Source: an uncultured SAR116 cluster alpha proteobacterium (GTDB lineage: Bacteria > Pseudomonadota > Alphaproteobacteria > Puniceispirillales > Puniceispirillaceae). Taken from it: a stretch of 54,636 nucleotides of DNA. Both the position numbers and the translations under genes were made by a program. Numbering within the stretch: the stretch's first letter is position 1; the number at the start of each line of letters is the position of its first letter. Below are positions 15,995 to 24,633 of the stretch, piece after piece. The notes below the pieces were generated by a model that had not been told where the DNA came from, did not search any database, and saw nothing but the letters and a program-made list of their open reading frames with translations. The stretch is taken from positions 1 to 54,636 of the forward strand of contig CABYZM010000006.1 in the NCBI GenBank assembly GCA_902523435.1, given 5' to 3'.

Positions 15995-18844
15995 ATGTCA
16001 CAACCCCAAGTTGACCCCTCGCCAAAAGTGTCTGATGAGGTTCGTAAGACCACATGTTATATGTGTGCCTGCCGGTGTGGTATCAATGTACATCTGCGTG
16101 ATGGTCAGGTCCGTTATATTGAGGGTAACCGGGACCATCCGGTCAATCAGGGTGTCTTATGTGCCAAAGGTAGTGCGGGAATTATGCAGCATTATGCCCC
16201 ATCACGTCTGACCACACCTCTGCGCCGAGTGGGCGAACGTGGTGAAGGCAAGTTTGAGCCGATCAGCTGGGAAGAGGCCTTGCAGACTGCCACAGAATGG
16301 CTGAATCCCATTCGGGAAAATGATCCGGCTCGCCTTGCCTTTTTTACAGGCCGTGACCAGTCACAGGGACTGACCGGCTGGTGGGCGCAGCAGTTTGGCA
16401 CCCATAATTTTGCTGCGCATGGAGGCTTCTGTTCGGTTAATATGGCAGCAGCCGGAATTTACACGATGGGTGGCGCCTTTTGGGAGTTTGGCTCGCCCGA
16501 CTGGGAGCGGACCAAGCTTTTTATGATCTTTGGTGTGGCTGAGGATCATGATAGCAACCCGATTAAAATGGGCTTGTCTCGCTTGAAAGAAAGAGGTGCA
16601 AAAGTCGTTGCGGTGAATCCCGTCCGTACCGGCTATAACGCCATCGCTGATGAATGGGTTAGTATTACGCCAGGAACGGACGGTCTATTTGTTCTAGCTC
16701 TTATTCACGAACTGTTCACAGCTGGTAAGATTGATCTGGATTATCTGATCCGCTTCACAAATGCGCCCTGGCTGGTGATTGACGCACCGGACAGTGATGA
16801 GCATGGGCTGTTCCTGCGTGATAAGAACGGCACACCCCAGGTAATTGATCGGAATACTAAAATAGTTGCTGCAAATAATAAAGAGGGTGTGAAGCCTGAC
16901 CTTAAAGGTGATGTTACACTGAAAGACGGTCGCAAGGCAGTTCCTGTTTTCATGAAGATGGCGGAAACATACATGGACAAAGCCTATGCCCCTGATGCTG
17001 TCGCAGAGGCAACAGGCGTATCTTCTGCGCAGATTAAAGCAATTGCAGCTGAGCTAGCCCGCGTCGCCTTTGATGAAGAGATTGTGATTGAGCAACCTTG
17101 GACCGATTTAAAGGGCGAGACTCATGATAAAATAATTGGCCGGCCTGTATCTATGCATGCGATGCGTGGAATTTCGGCGCATTCTAATGGATTTCAGACC
17201 TGCCGGGCCATTCATTTGCTGCAGATTTTGCTGGGCTCAATTGAATGCCCAGGGGGCTTTCGGTTTAAGCCGCCTTATCCTAAGCCATCGACAGCGCATC
17301 CAGCCCCTGGTCGTATTACCAAAGCAGGGGAGGCTGCCTCTGGCCCGCCTCTTGGATATATTCATGGCCCTGAGGATCTGCTGGTTGATGAGGCTGGTCA
17401 CCCGTTGCGGATTGACAAGGCTTACAGCTGGGATGCCCCGTTTTCTGCACATGGGTTGATGCATATGGTGATTTCAAACGCTTATGCCGGCGACCCTTAT
17501 CCTGTTGATGTTCTATTTATGTATATGGCAAATATGTCCTGGAATTCATCTATGAATTCCGGCGGTGTAATGGAGATGCTGCGGGCTAAAGATGAAACAG
17601 GTAACTATGTGATTCCAAAAATTATCTATTCGGATGCCTATTCATCAGAAATGGTGGCGTTTGCAGATCTGATTCTGCCTGACACAACCTATCTTGAGCG
17701 GCATGACTGTATCTCGCTTTTGGACAGGCCGATTTGCGAGACAGATGCAGTGGCAGACAGTATACGCTGGCCTGTGGTCCAGCCTGATCGTGATGTCCGC
17801 GGCTTTCAGTCTGTCTTGCTCGATCTTGGTGCGCGTCTTGGCCTGCCAGGCATGACCAATGAAGATGGAAGTGCCAAATTTGCTGATTATGCCGATTATA
17901 TGATCAATCATCAGCGTAAACCTGGCATAGGTCCTCTGGCCGGCTTCCGCGGCGAGAAGGGCGATCAGTCCGGGCGCGGTGAGCCTAACCCAGATCAGAT
18001 TGACCGTTATATTGAAAATGGTGGTTTCTGGATGGAAGAAATTCCGGAAGAGGCAAAATTTTACAAACATGCCAATACTGCTTATCAGGTCTGGGCGGTC
18101 GAGAAGGGGTTCTTTGATGCCCCGCAGCCCGTGACCTTTCAGCTCTGGCTTGAGCCGCTGGCAAAATTCCAGCTGGCAGCAGAGGGTAAAGGCGCGCATA
18201 AAGCCCCCGATCATGTAAAGGATAGGATAAAGGCCCATTTCACGCCTCTGCCAGCATGGTATGCTCCTTATGAAGGGGAAGCACTGTGCCAAAAGGCAGA
18301 GGCAGTTTATCCTTATCATGCGATCACGCAGCGACCAGCTGCCATGTATCATTCTTGGGGCTCACAGAATGCGTGGCTACGACAAATCCATACCCATAAC
18401 CCGCTTTATGTTCCGGGCCCAATTTGTGATGAGGTTGGCTTGAGTGATGGGGACTGGGCTTGGGTCTCCTCACATCATGGGCGGATCAAGGTTCAGGTCA
18501 GCCGCATGGAAGCAGTGAATTCGCGTACCTTATGGACATGGAATGCCATAGGGAAACGGCGTGGGGCTTGGGCTTTGTCAGCTGATGCGCCGGAAGCCAA
18601 AAAAGGCTTTTTGCTTAACCATCTGATCCATGAATTGTTGCCCGGCAGTGAGGATGGGTTACGGATGTCAAATTCTGATCCAATAACAGGACAGGCTGCC
18701 TGGTATGATTTGCGTGTGAATATTGAAAAAGCAGAGGCAGGTGAAGGAGTGACAGAACCTATCACCGGAACACAGGAAGGCCCGCAAAAGGCCTCTGACA
18801 TTGCTGATGGGGCGCTGCGCTATGGACAGGAGTGGTCATCATGA
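15995..18844 (+). CDS. soeA: Molybdopterin oxidoreductase, probable sulfite dehydrogenase subunit SoeA
   Basis: 949 aa from the ATG at 15995 (a GTG at 15986 is also in frame). N-terminal 'CYMCACRCG...VLCAKG' (residues ~22-58) binds a [4Fe-4S] cluster, and the rest is a DMSO-reductase-family bis-MGD enzyme with the dinucleotide-binding domain at the C terminus ('YHSWGSQNAWLRQIH'). There is no twin-arginine signal, so the subunit should stay in the cytoplasm, as in SoeABC. SoeABC oxidises sulfite to sulfate and passes electrons to quinone. The function is inferred from family architecture and from taurine genes that release sulfite. Alternatives are a polysulfide/thiosulfate or other anaerobic-type reductase. 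Overlaps soeB by 4 bp. Confidence 0.8.
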   Translation: MSQPQVDPSPKVSDEVRKTTCYMCACRCGINVHLRDGQVRYIEGNRDHPVNQGVLCAKGSAGIMQHYAPSRLTTPLRRVGERGEGKFEPISWEEALQTATEWLNPIRENDPARLAFFTGRDQSQGLTGWWAQQFGTHNFAAHGGFCSVNMAAAGIYTMGGAFWEFGSPDWERTKLFMIFGVAEDHDSNPIKMGLSRLKERGAKVVAVNPVRTGYNAIADEWVSITPGTDGLFVLALIHELFTAGKIDLDYLIRFTNAPWLVIDAPDSDEHGLFLRDKNGTPQVIDRNTKIVAANNKEGVKPDLKGDVTLKDGRKAVPVFMKMAETYMDKAYAPDAVAEATGVSSAQIKAIAAELARVAFDEEIVIEQPWTDLKGETHDKIIGRPVSMHAMRGISAHSNGFQTCRAIHLLQILLGSIECPGGFRFKPPYPKPSTAHPAPGRITKAGEAASGPPLGYIHGPEDLLVDEAGHPLRIDKAYSWDAPFSAHGLMHMVISNAYAGDPYPVDVLFMYMANMSWNSSMNSGGVMEMLRAKDETGNYVIPKIIYSDAYSSEMVAFADLILPDTTYLERHDCISLLDRPICETDAVADSIRWPVVQPDRDVRGFQSVLLDLGARLGLPGMTNEDGSAKFADYADYMINHQRKPGIGPLAGFRGEKGDQSGRGEPNPDQIDRYIENGGFWMEEIPEEAKFYKHANTAYQVWAVEKGFFDAPQPVTFQLWLEPLAKFQLAAEGKGAHKAPDHVKDRIKAHFTPLPAWYAPYEGEALCQKAEAVYPYHAITQRPAAMYHSWGSQNAWLRQIHTHNPLYVPGPICDEVGLSDGDWAWVSSHHGRIKVQVSRMEAVNSRTLWTWNAIGKRRGAWALSADAPEAKKGFLLNHLIHELLPGSEDGLRMSNSDPITGQAAWYDLRVNIEKAEAGEGVTEPITGTQEGPQKASDIADGALRYGQEWSS

Positions 18845-19626
18845 CCATGCTGCCTTTAGAGCCGACAAAAAAGCTGGGCCTGGTAATCGATCTTGATATC
18901 TGTGTCGGCTGTCATGCCTGTGCTGTGAACTGTAAAGAATGGAATACAGGCGGCTATGGCAACTCTTTGTCTGATCAAGAACCGTTTGGCGCTGACCCGG
19001 CGGGCACTTGGCTAAACAGAATCCATTCTTTTGAGGCTGTGCCTTTTGATGATGCCGGTCAGCCTGCACCACAGGATGCCCGCATTGTACATTTTCCCAA
19101 ATCCTGCCTGCATTGTGATGATGCACCCTGTGTAACTGTGTGCCCGACAGGGGCCAGCTATAAGCGGTCGGAGGATGGAATAGTGCTGGTCAATGAAGAT
19201 GCCTGCATTGGCTGCGGGTTGTGCGCCTGGGCTTGTGCTTATGGGGCGCGGGAAATGGATGCAGAAGCAGGTGTAATGAAGAAATGCACTCTCTGTGTTG
19301 ACCGGATCTATAATGAAAATCTGCCAGAAGAAGACAGGCAACCAGCTTGTGTGCGGTCTTGCCCCGCAAATGCACGGCATTTTGGCGATTTAGCTGATCC
19401 CTCTTCTGATGTATCAAACATGGTTGTAAAGCGTGGCGGTGTCGACTTGATGCCCGAACAGGGAAATCGGCCGGTTAATAAATATCTTCCCCCACGGCCA
19501 AAGTCAGGCACACATGCTTGCGGGTCGGGCCAGTCAGATCAGGTTTCATTATTGAAGATGGCTGAAACCCCTCAAGCTGCGGGATTTGTCGGCTGGCTAG
19601 ATAAAGCATTGTCAAAGCTGGACTAA
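18841..19626 (+). CDS. soeB: Four-cluster ferredoxin subunit, probable SoeB
   Basis: 261 aa from the ATG at 18841, which overlaps the soeA stop (ATGA). Four cysteine groups are visible: 'CVGCHACAVNCKEW' (~residue 18), 'CLHCDDAPCVTVCPTGA' (~88), 'CIGCGLCAWACAYGARE' (~122) and 'CTLCVDRI...CVRSCPANARHFGD' (~149-180). This is the DmsB/NrfC/PsrB type electron-transfer subunit, wiring the molybdenum site to the membrane anchor. No signal peptide, as expected for a cytoplasmic-side complex. Confidence 0.85.
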   Translation: MTMLPLEPTKKLGLVIDLDICVGCHACAVNCKEWNTGGYGNSLSDQEPFGADPAGTWLNRIHSFEAVPFDDAGQPAPQDARIVHFPKSCLHCDDAPCVTVCPTGASYKRSEDGIVLVNEDACIGCGLCAWACAYGAREMDAEAGVMKKCTLCVDRIYNENLPEEDRQPACVRSCPANARHFGDLADPSSDVSNMVVKRGGVDLMPEQGNRPVNKYLPPRPKSGTHACGSGQSDQVSLLKMAETPQAAGFVGWLDKALSKLD

Positions 19627-19669
19627 GGAAAAGTCGGCCAGCTTTGGTTCATCTCTGAAGGTTTAAAAG

Positions 19670-20584
19670 ATGCATCCTGCAAAATCTGTAATTTTTTTTA
19701 CGACTATCTCTGGGGCAGGTTTTGGCCTGATCGCGTTGTTGGCGTTAACTGCTGGCATGGGGCATATCAGCTGGGATAAAAGCTGGGAGCTGGCAGCTGT
19801 TGGTTTAGGGCTGTCCATATCAGGCCTGATTTCATCAGTATTTCATTTGGGCAATCCGCAGCGGGCCTGGCGGGCCGTTACGCAATGGCAATCCAGCTGG
19901 CTGTCGCGTGAAGGCGTGCTGGCGGTGATGACTTGCGGTTTGTTTGGCTTATGGGTTTTAGCTGGTATGGCAGGATATGTGCTGCCAAATATGCTGGGAT
20001 ATGTGGTTGCAGGTTTGTGTGTGCTAACCGTTTTTGCAACAGCGATGATTTATGCGCAATTGCGTCCTGTGCCGCGTTGGCACACCTGGTTGACGCCTGC
20101 GAGCTATTTAGGCTTTTCCCTCTCGTCGGGCATGCTGCTGATGGTAATGCTTCATCCACATTATAACGGCATGGCTGGCGGCGCGCTGGGCTGTTTGGCG
20201 ATTGCTTGGACGGTAAAAGTGTTGTGGTGGATGCGGGCAGCAAAAGCTGACGTCCGTTCAGGTGGGTCTGATACTGCAACTGCAACCGGTCTTGCCGGTT
20301 ATGCGGATGTGCGCCTATTTGAAAAGCCGCATATGACAAAAAATTATCTGATGAAGGAAATGGTCTTTGCGGTTGGCCGTAAACACATGCAAAAACTGCG
20401 CCTGATTGCTCTTGTTCTGGGCGCAGCTGCTCCCGCAGCTTTTTTAGGATTCAGCCTTATAGCCGGAGGAAATGTGCTTGTTATGGTGTTTGCCGTGGCT
20501 GCGCATCTGGCTGGACTGTTTGTCGAACGGTGGCTCTTCTTTGCCGAAGCAGAACATGTGGTGTCGCTATATTACGGCCGGTGA
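19670..20584 (+). CDS. soeC: DmsC-like membrane anchor, probable SoeC
   Basis: 304 aa with about eight hydrophobic helices (such as 'VIFFTTISGAGFGLIALLAL' at the N terminus and 'LIALVLGAAAPAAFLGFSLI' near the end). It belongs to the DmsC family of quinone-reactive anchors, which fits the third subunit of SoeABC. 'SVFHLGNPQRAWRA' near residue 60 is a typical DmsC-family loop. It starts 43 bp after soeB and ends 27 bp before the convergent tauC. It would deliver electrons from sulfite to the quinone pool. Confidence 0.83.
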   Translation: MHPAKSVIFFTTISGAGFGLIALLALTAGMGHISWDKSWELAAVGLGLSISGLISSVFHLGNPQRAWRAVTQWQSSWLSREGVLAVMTCGLFGLWVLAGMAGYVLPNMLGYVVAGLCVLTVFATAMIYAQLRPVPRWHTWLTPASYLGFSLSSGMLLMVMLHPHYNGMAGGALGCLAIAWTVKVLWWMRAAKADVRSGGSDTATATGLAGYADVRLFEKPHMTKNYLMKEMVFAVGRKHMQKLRLIALVLGAAAPAAFLGFSLIAGGNVLVMVFAVAAHLAGLFVERWLFFAEAEHVVSLYYGR

Positions 20585-20611
20585 GGGAAGGTTAGACAGG
20601 TATAATTAATA

Positions 20612-22543
20612 TCACCCTTTGCCGCGCCAAGGGATTGTTTTGCTGATAACCCATCGCATAACTAGGTCAAATATCAGCCCCAATACTCCCATAATCAGAA
20701 TGGTCACCCAAATCAGTTCATAGTCGGAAACGGTACGAGCGACATTCTCAATAAAGCCAACACCTGTTGTACCAGCAAGCATTTCAGCAGCAACCAGTGT
20801 GCCCCAACATACGCCAATGGCAATTCGAATACCTGTAAGGATTTCTGGCATGGCGTTAGGTAGAATCACATATCGTAGGATTTGCCTATCTGTTGCGCCA
20901 AGTGAATGCGATGCTCTAATTTTAGAGAGTTGGGTGCCAGATGCCCCTGTGCGGGCGGAAATTACCATAATGGCAAACGCCACCATAAAAAGCAGAAAAA
21001 TTTTACCATCATCCCGGATCCCAAAAATAGTCAGGATAAGTGGCGCCCAAGCTAGAGGTGGAACAGGTCTGTACAGCTCAATAAGAGGGTCAAAGAAAGA
21101 TCTGAAGAAACGGGACACACCCATATAAATTCCAAGAGGCACCCCAAGGAGAATGCCAAAACCCATTGCCACAATGACACGGAAAAGAGAATCCCAGATA
21201 TGGCCATCCAGCATCGGGATTGATCCCAACCAGATATCCCCCTGTGCGACAGCTAGAAGTTTGTCCTTGTAATTAGGTACAAAGCTACCGTCAGGCTGGT
21301 GACGGGCATAGTCACCTGGCAGTATATCGACCAGACCATCTGGAATCAGGAAGGCAACAACATCTGCAACAGGCAGCCATTTCCACCATAAAAGAGTTGT
21401 ACCCTTATAGCCGCCACCTGACTCTACATCGGGATTGGCTAGCTTGCCAAAGGTGGCAACGACATCTGTCGGCTTGGGAAGCCAACGGCCAGGGCCCTGC
21501 TCAGAGCAGATGGTTTTTGACTTCACAACACCTTGGCCAGGAAAGAAAACAGTTTCCACAAAACTGAGGCTGCCTTTGGCACTTTCAACAGCTTGGTAAA
21601 GTTGGGTTACAGAGGCATTTACTGTATTGAGGGCATCCGCCGGGAATATTGTACCGTCATCAACACGTTTATAAATTCGTTCCACGGATTTGACGTAAGC
21701 CGCTCGGAGTTTGTCTATTCTATCATCTCCCGTTGATTGTCTGATTGCTTCTTTCAGGCCGGCAATATCAGCCTTGGTTTTAATAATCAGCTGGTCAGCT
21801 TCATCAGATTTATTCCGTAGCTTTAAAAAGGCCTTTGAAATCTCTTTGATCTCACCAGCAGCCAAATCAAATAGGACGCCCTTTGCTGTCATTGGCAAAA
21901 GTGGGATTTCCTCTTCTGCGACACCCCATTTAGGCTGCGACAAGGCCTTGGCACTGGGCTGCATTCCCTGATAGCCAGCATTGATCTGGGCAGTGACACG
22001 GTCAAGGTCAACAGCGATCCGTTCTAATGAGGCAAAGCTTTCAGGGTTCTGGTTTTCTGGGTTGGAAAATGCCGAAATAATGGTTCGCGTCTGGTCAATC
22101 ACAGTCAGTAGGCGTCGTTGTTCTGCAGTTGAAAAAGCATCAACCGGCAGGCGGGCCTCTATATCCGCCAGCTGTTCAACATTTCGTACTACCAGCGTTG
22201 TTGATTTGTAGTAACGGGATTTCATGGGCAGAGCAGCAGTAATCGGCGAAATTGCCTCGTCAATTTTTGCCGATTGACACATCTCGTTGCCAGCATCAGG
22301 GAAATAAGCTCGGCCTATGCCCCAGGAAAAGTAAAACCAGATCAGCAGCAAAGCTGATATGCCGCATAGAGCCCAATACCATCCGCCCTTGGTACGTTCA
22401 GGGTCACCGAAGACTTCGTCTTTTGCACGCAGAGCTGACTGTTTTACGCCAACATAGATAGAGAAGCCCAAGGAGATAAAGAGTGCGAAAATGATGAAGG
22501 CAGCAATCAGCGCCCGTTCTTGAGATAAAAAATCAAGCACCAC
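20612..22543 (-). CDS. tauC: Taurine ABC transporter permease TauC with long N-terminal extension
   Basis: 643 aa, more than twice the usual ~260-280 aa of TauC/SsuC. The last ~230 residues are the BPD_transp_1 permease domain with the EAA-loop region 'HSLGATDRQILRYVILPNAMPEILTG' split around residue 545-570. The first ~400 residues hold two helices (about 11-33 and 55-76), then a large Glu/Lys-rich, helix-prone domain (~85-370) that is probably periplasmic. Start is GTG at 22543, overlapping tauB by 11 bp. With TauA and TauB it should import taurine, judged from context. The frame is continuous, so the extension is not an assembly join visible here. Confidence 0.83.
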   Translation of the reverse strand: MVLDFLSQERALIAAFIIFALFISLGFSIYVGVKQSALRAKDEVFGDPERTKGGWYWALCGISALLLIWFYFSWGIGRAYFPDAGNEMCQSAKIDEAISPITAALPMKSRYYKSTTLVVRNVEQLADIEARLPVDAFSTAEQRRLLTVIDQTRTIISAFSNPENQNPESFASLERIAVDLDRVTAQINAGYQGMQPSAKALSQPKWGVAEEEIPLLPMTAKGVLFDLAAGEIKEISKAFLKLRNKSDEADQLIIKTKADIAGLKEAIRQSTGDDRIDKLRAAYVKSVERIYKRVDDGTIFPADALNTVNASVTQLYQAVESAKGSLSFVETVFFPGQGVVKSKTICSEQGPGRWLPKPTDVVATFGKLANPDVESGGGYKGTTLLWWKWLPVADVVAFLIPDGLVDILPGDYARHQPDGSFVPNYKDKLLAVAQGDIWLGSIPMLDGHIWDSLFRVIVAMGFGILLGVPLGIYMGVSRFFRSFFDPLIELYRPVPPLAWAPLILTIFGIRDDGKIFLLFMVAFAIMVISARTGASGTQLSKIRASHSLGATDRQILRYVILPNAMPEILTGIRIAIGVCWGTLVAAEMLAGTTGVGFIENVARTVSDYELIWVTILIMGVLGLIFDLVMRWVISKTIPWRGKG

Positions 22544-23330
22544 CCATTATCTCCTCTTCCATATCCCAGATCATGGTGAGAATTTCTTCACGCACGGTAT
22601 TGAAATCAGGTAGTTTTTTAATTTCGCGCAACGATTCACTTAAACCCAATTCAGCAAAGGGTAACTTATATTCTTTGTGAATGCGTCCGGGGCGCGGGGC
22701 CATGACAAACAGACGCTCACCCAAAAGCAGTGCTTCTTCAACGGAGTGGGTGATAATCATGATTGTCTTGCCTGTCTCTTTCCAGAGTTCAAGAATCAGA
22801 GACTGCATCTTTTCGCGGGTAAGCGCATCAAGCGCACCAAGCGGTTCATCCATTAAAATGACGTCAGGGTCATTCACAAGGCAGCGGGCAAGAGCCACAC
22901 GTTGCTGCATACCTCCAGACAGCTGATAGGTGGGCGTGTCTCCAAATCCCTGTAGGCCAACGATATCCAGCCATTTAAGCACAAGCGCTTCAGCTTCATC
23001 CTCATCCATTTTTTTCATACGCAGACCAAAATCAACGTTCTTTGTAACAGGTAGCCATTCAAATAGCGCGCCTTGCTGGAAGACCATTCCGCGTTCAACT
23101 CCCGGACCTTCAATGGTCCTATCACCCAGGGCCACTGAGCCACCGGTGGGGTTTATAAAGCCAGCAACCATGTTCAGCAATGTTGTTTTACCGCAGCCAG
23201 AGGGCCCTAGAACAGATAAAAGCTCACCTTCTTTTAGAGTAAAGCTGACATCCTTTAATGCTTCGACCGCACCACCTGTCTGCGGATTTGTGAAGGTCAT
23301 GCACAGATTGTCGCAGATTAAGTCAGACAT
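22533..23330 (-). CDS. tauB: Taurine ABC transporter ATP-binding protein TauB
   Basis: 265 aa NitT/TauT-family ATPase. Walker A is 'GPSGCGKTT' (~residue 40), the ABC signature 'LSGGMQQRVALARCL' (~138) and Walker B 'VILMDEPLGALD' (~160), with the switch His in 'MIITHSVEEA'. It energises TauC and overlaps its start by 11 bp. It lies 93 bp after tauA, separated by a strong stem-loop. A nitrate, sulfonate or thiamine-precursor substrate is possible for this family; the neighbouring xsc and aminotransferase favour taurine. Confidence 0.9.
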   Translation of the reverse strand: MSDLICDNLCMTFTNPQTGGAVEALKDVSFTLKEGELLSVLGPSGCGKTTLLNMVAGFINPTGGSVALGDRTIEGPGVERGMVFQQGALFEWLPVTKNVDFGLRMKKMDEDEAEALVLKWLDIVGLQGFGDTPTYQLSGGMQQRVALARCLVNDPDVILMDEPLGALDALTREKMQSLILELWKETGKTIMIITHSVEEALLLGERLFVMAPRPGRIHKEYKLPFAELGLSESLREIKKLPDFNTVREEILTMIWDMEEEIMGGA

Positions 23331-23367
23331 ATCCGTTTCGGCCCCTAAAATTTTTACTTTATATATG

Positions 23368-23395
23368 AATAAGGCCCTATAAATAGGGCCTTATT
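23368..23395 (-). terminator. Perfect hairpin between tauA and tauB
   Basis: AATAAGGCCCTAT at 23368-23380 is followed after two bases by its exact complement at 23383-23395, a 13-bp stem. It sits between tauA and tauB in a single-direction operon. No long T run follows on the minus strand, so it may be a leaky terminator or an mRNA 3'-end stabiliser for tauA that keeps binding protein in excess over the membrane parts. Confidence 0.65.
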
Positions 23396-23422
23396 TGTTA
23401 ATTTACATTAGTGAAAGTTGTC

Positions 23423-24397
23423 TCACTGTAGGAATGAACCGTCAATGGCAGCCCCAACTGAGCCTTTATAGTTTTTAATATTTGTTTTCACAAATACAGC
23501 GCCTAAGGATTCAGCAGCAGCAGCAGCTTCACCTGAGTCCCCGAAGAACTTTGTAACTTGCTCTTCAATTGTTGGGAATACGAAACCAGCCATCTGGTTT
23601 TTGGTTGTTGTGAAATCCATTCCGGCGTCATCTGCGACTTTGCGGATTTGTTCGGGAGTCGCTTGCCAAGCAGCATTCGCTTCGTCAGTAACTTCAAGGA
23701 ATGTCCGCAGCAGTTCTGGGTTTTCATTCGCAAATTTTTCGGTCACAGACACAACGTCAAATGATCCAATGCCAGCATCTGTCTTCTGAGCTGATGACAT
23801 GATTGGTGTGCCAACTTCGCCAGCTGCTTTTGCAGAAGCGCCGCCAAAGATACAAGCCATATCAACAGACCCGTCAGCAAGTGACACAGCACCGTCAGCA
23901 GGAGCCTGATCAACTATTGTCATAGTTGAGATGTCAACATTTAGCGCAGCCATCTGTTTGCGGAATGAGAAGTCAGCCATTGTGTTCAATGGAACAGCAG
24001 CTGTTTTGCCTTCAAGTTCTGAAGCATTGGATGAGTCGATGCCTAGGCCGTTTTTTACAAAACAGTCATTGGCTTCATAAATCACAGCGATGGAGACCAT
24101 TTTCAATGGCGCACCCTGCTGAATGGCTGTCACGAACGGTGCTAGACCCTGTGAATAAGCAATATCGATATCACCGGCAAGCATTGCTTCTGTCATCGCA
24201 ACACCTGTTGAGAAATCTGTCCAGTTCACATCAACGCCCATGGCCTCGTCATACGCTTTGTTAACCTTCGCTATCTGGTTTGGTGTGGCCCATTCAAGAA
24301 AAAAGGCAACATTCACGCTGTCTGCAGCTTGAGCTGCTCCTGACAGAGCGAAGGCGGCAACAGCAGCTGCCACAGTCCTTGAGATAAAAGATTTCAT
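23423..24397 (-). CDS. tauA: Taurine-binding periplasmic protein TauA
   Basis: 324 aa from the ATG at 24397, which has GGGAGA a few bases upstream; the frame extends to 24469 without support. A signal peptide ends at 'SGAAQA-ADSVNV'. The mature part is a NitT/TauT substrate-binding fold: 'VAFFLEWATPNQIAKV', 'VDVNWTDFSTGVAMTEAMLAGDID' region, 'GLAPFVTAIQQGAPLKMV'. It captures the sulfonate in the periplasm for TauCB. Substrate assignment rests on the neighbouring catabolic genes. First gene of tauABC; a 236-bp gap separates it from the aminotransferase upstream. Confidence 0.9.
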   Translation of the reverse strand: MKSFISRTVAAAVAAFALSGAAQAADSVNVAFFLEWATPNQIAKVNKAYDEAMGVDVNWTDFSTGVAMTEAMLAGDIDIAYSQGLAPFVTAIQQGAPLKMVSIAVIYEANDCFVKNGLGIDSSNASELEGKTAAVPLNTMADFSFRKQMAALNVDISTMTIVDQAPADGAVSLADGSVDMACIFGGASAKAAGEVGTPIMSSAQKTDAGIGSFDVVSVTEKFANENPELLRTFLEVTDEANAAWQATPEQIRKVADDAGMDFTTTKNQMAGFVFPTIEEQVTKFFGDSGEAAAAAESLGAVFVKTNIKNYKGSVGAAIDGSFLQ

Positions 24398-24633
24398 CAC
24401 GTTCTCCCTTAAAGTTATTTGCAGTGTAATGTAATCGCCCTGTTTTCCTGATGGCGTTTTACAATCCATGATATCGCAGACCCTATCATATCACCTCATT
24501 AACACCAAAGGTAATCTGACAATTTAGAAGGCATGATAGTATGCCATGCGAGCTGTTCAGCCTGAATTAAATCAGACACAAGCTATGCAGGCTGACTTCT
24601 CTGTTAAATAGTGCAAAAAAGAGACCGCCCAAT

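Noticed and set aside
24530-24595. Inverted repeats (GGCAT/ATGCC and TCAGCCTG/CAGGCTGA) upstream of tauA
   Set aside because: Short or widely spaced arms; no supporting terminator tail or promoter alignment.
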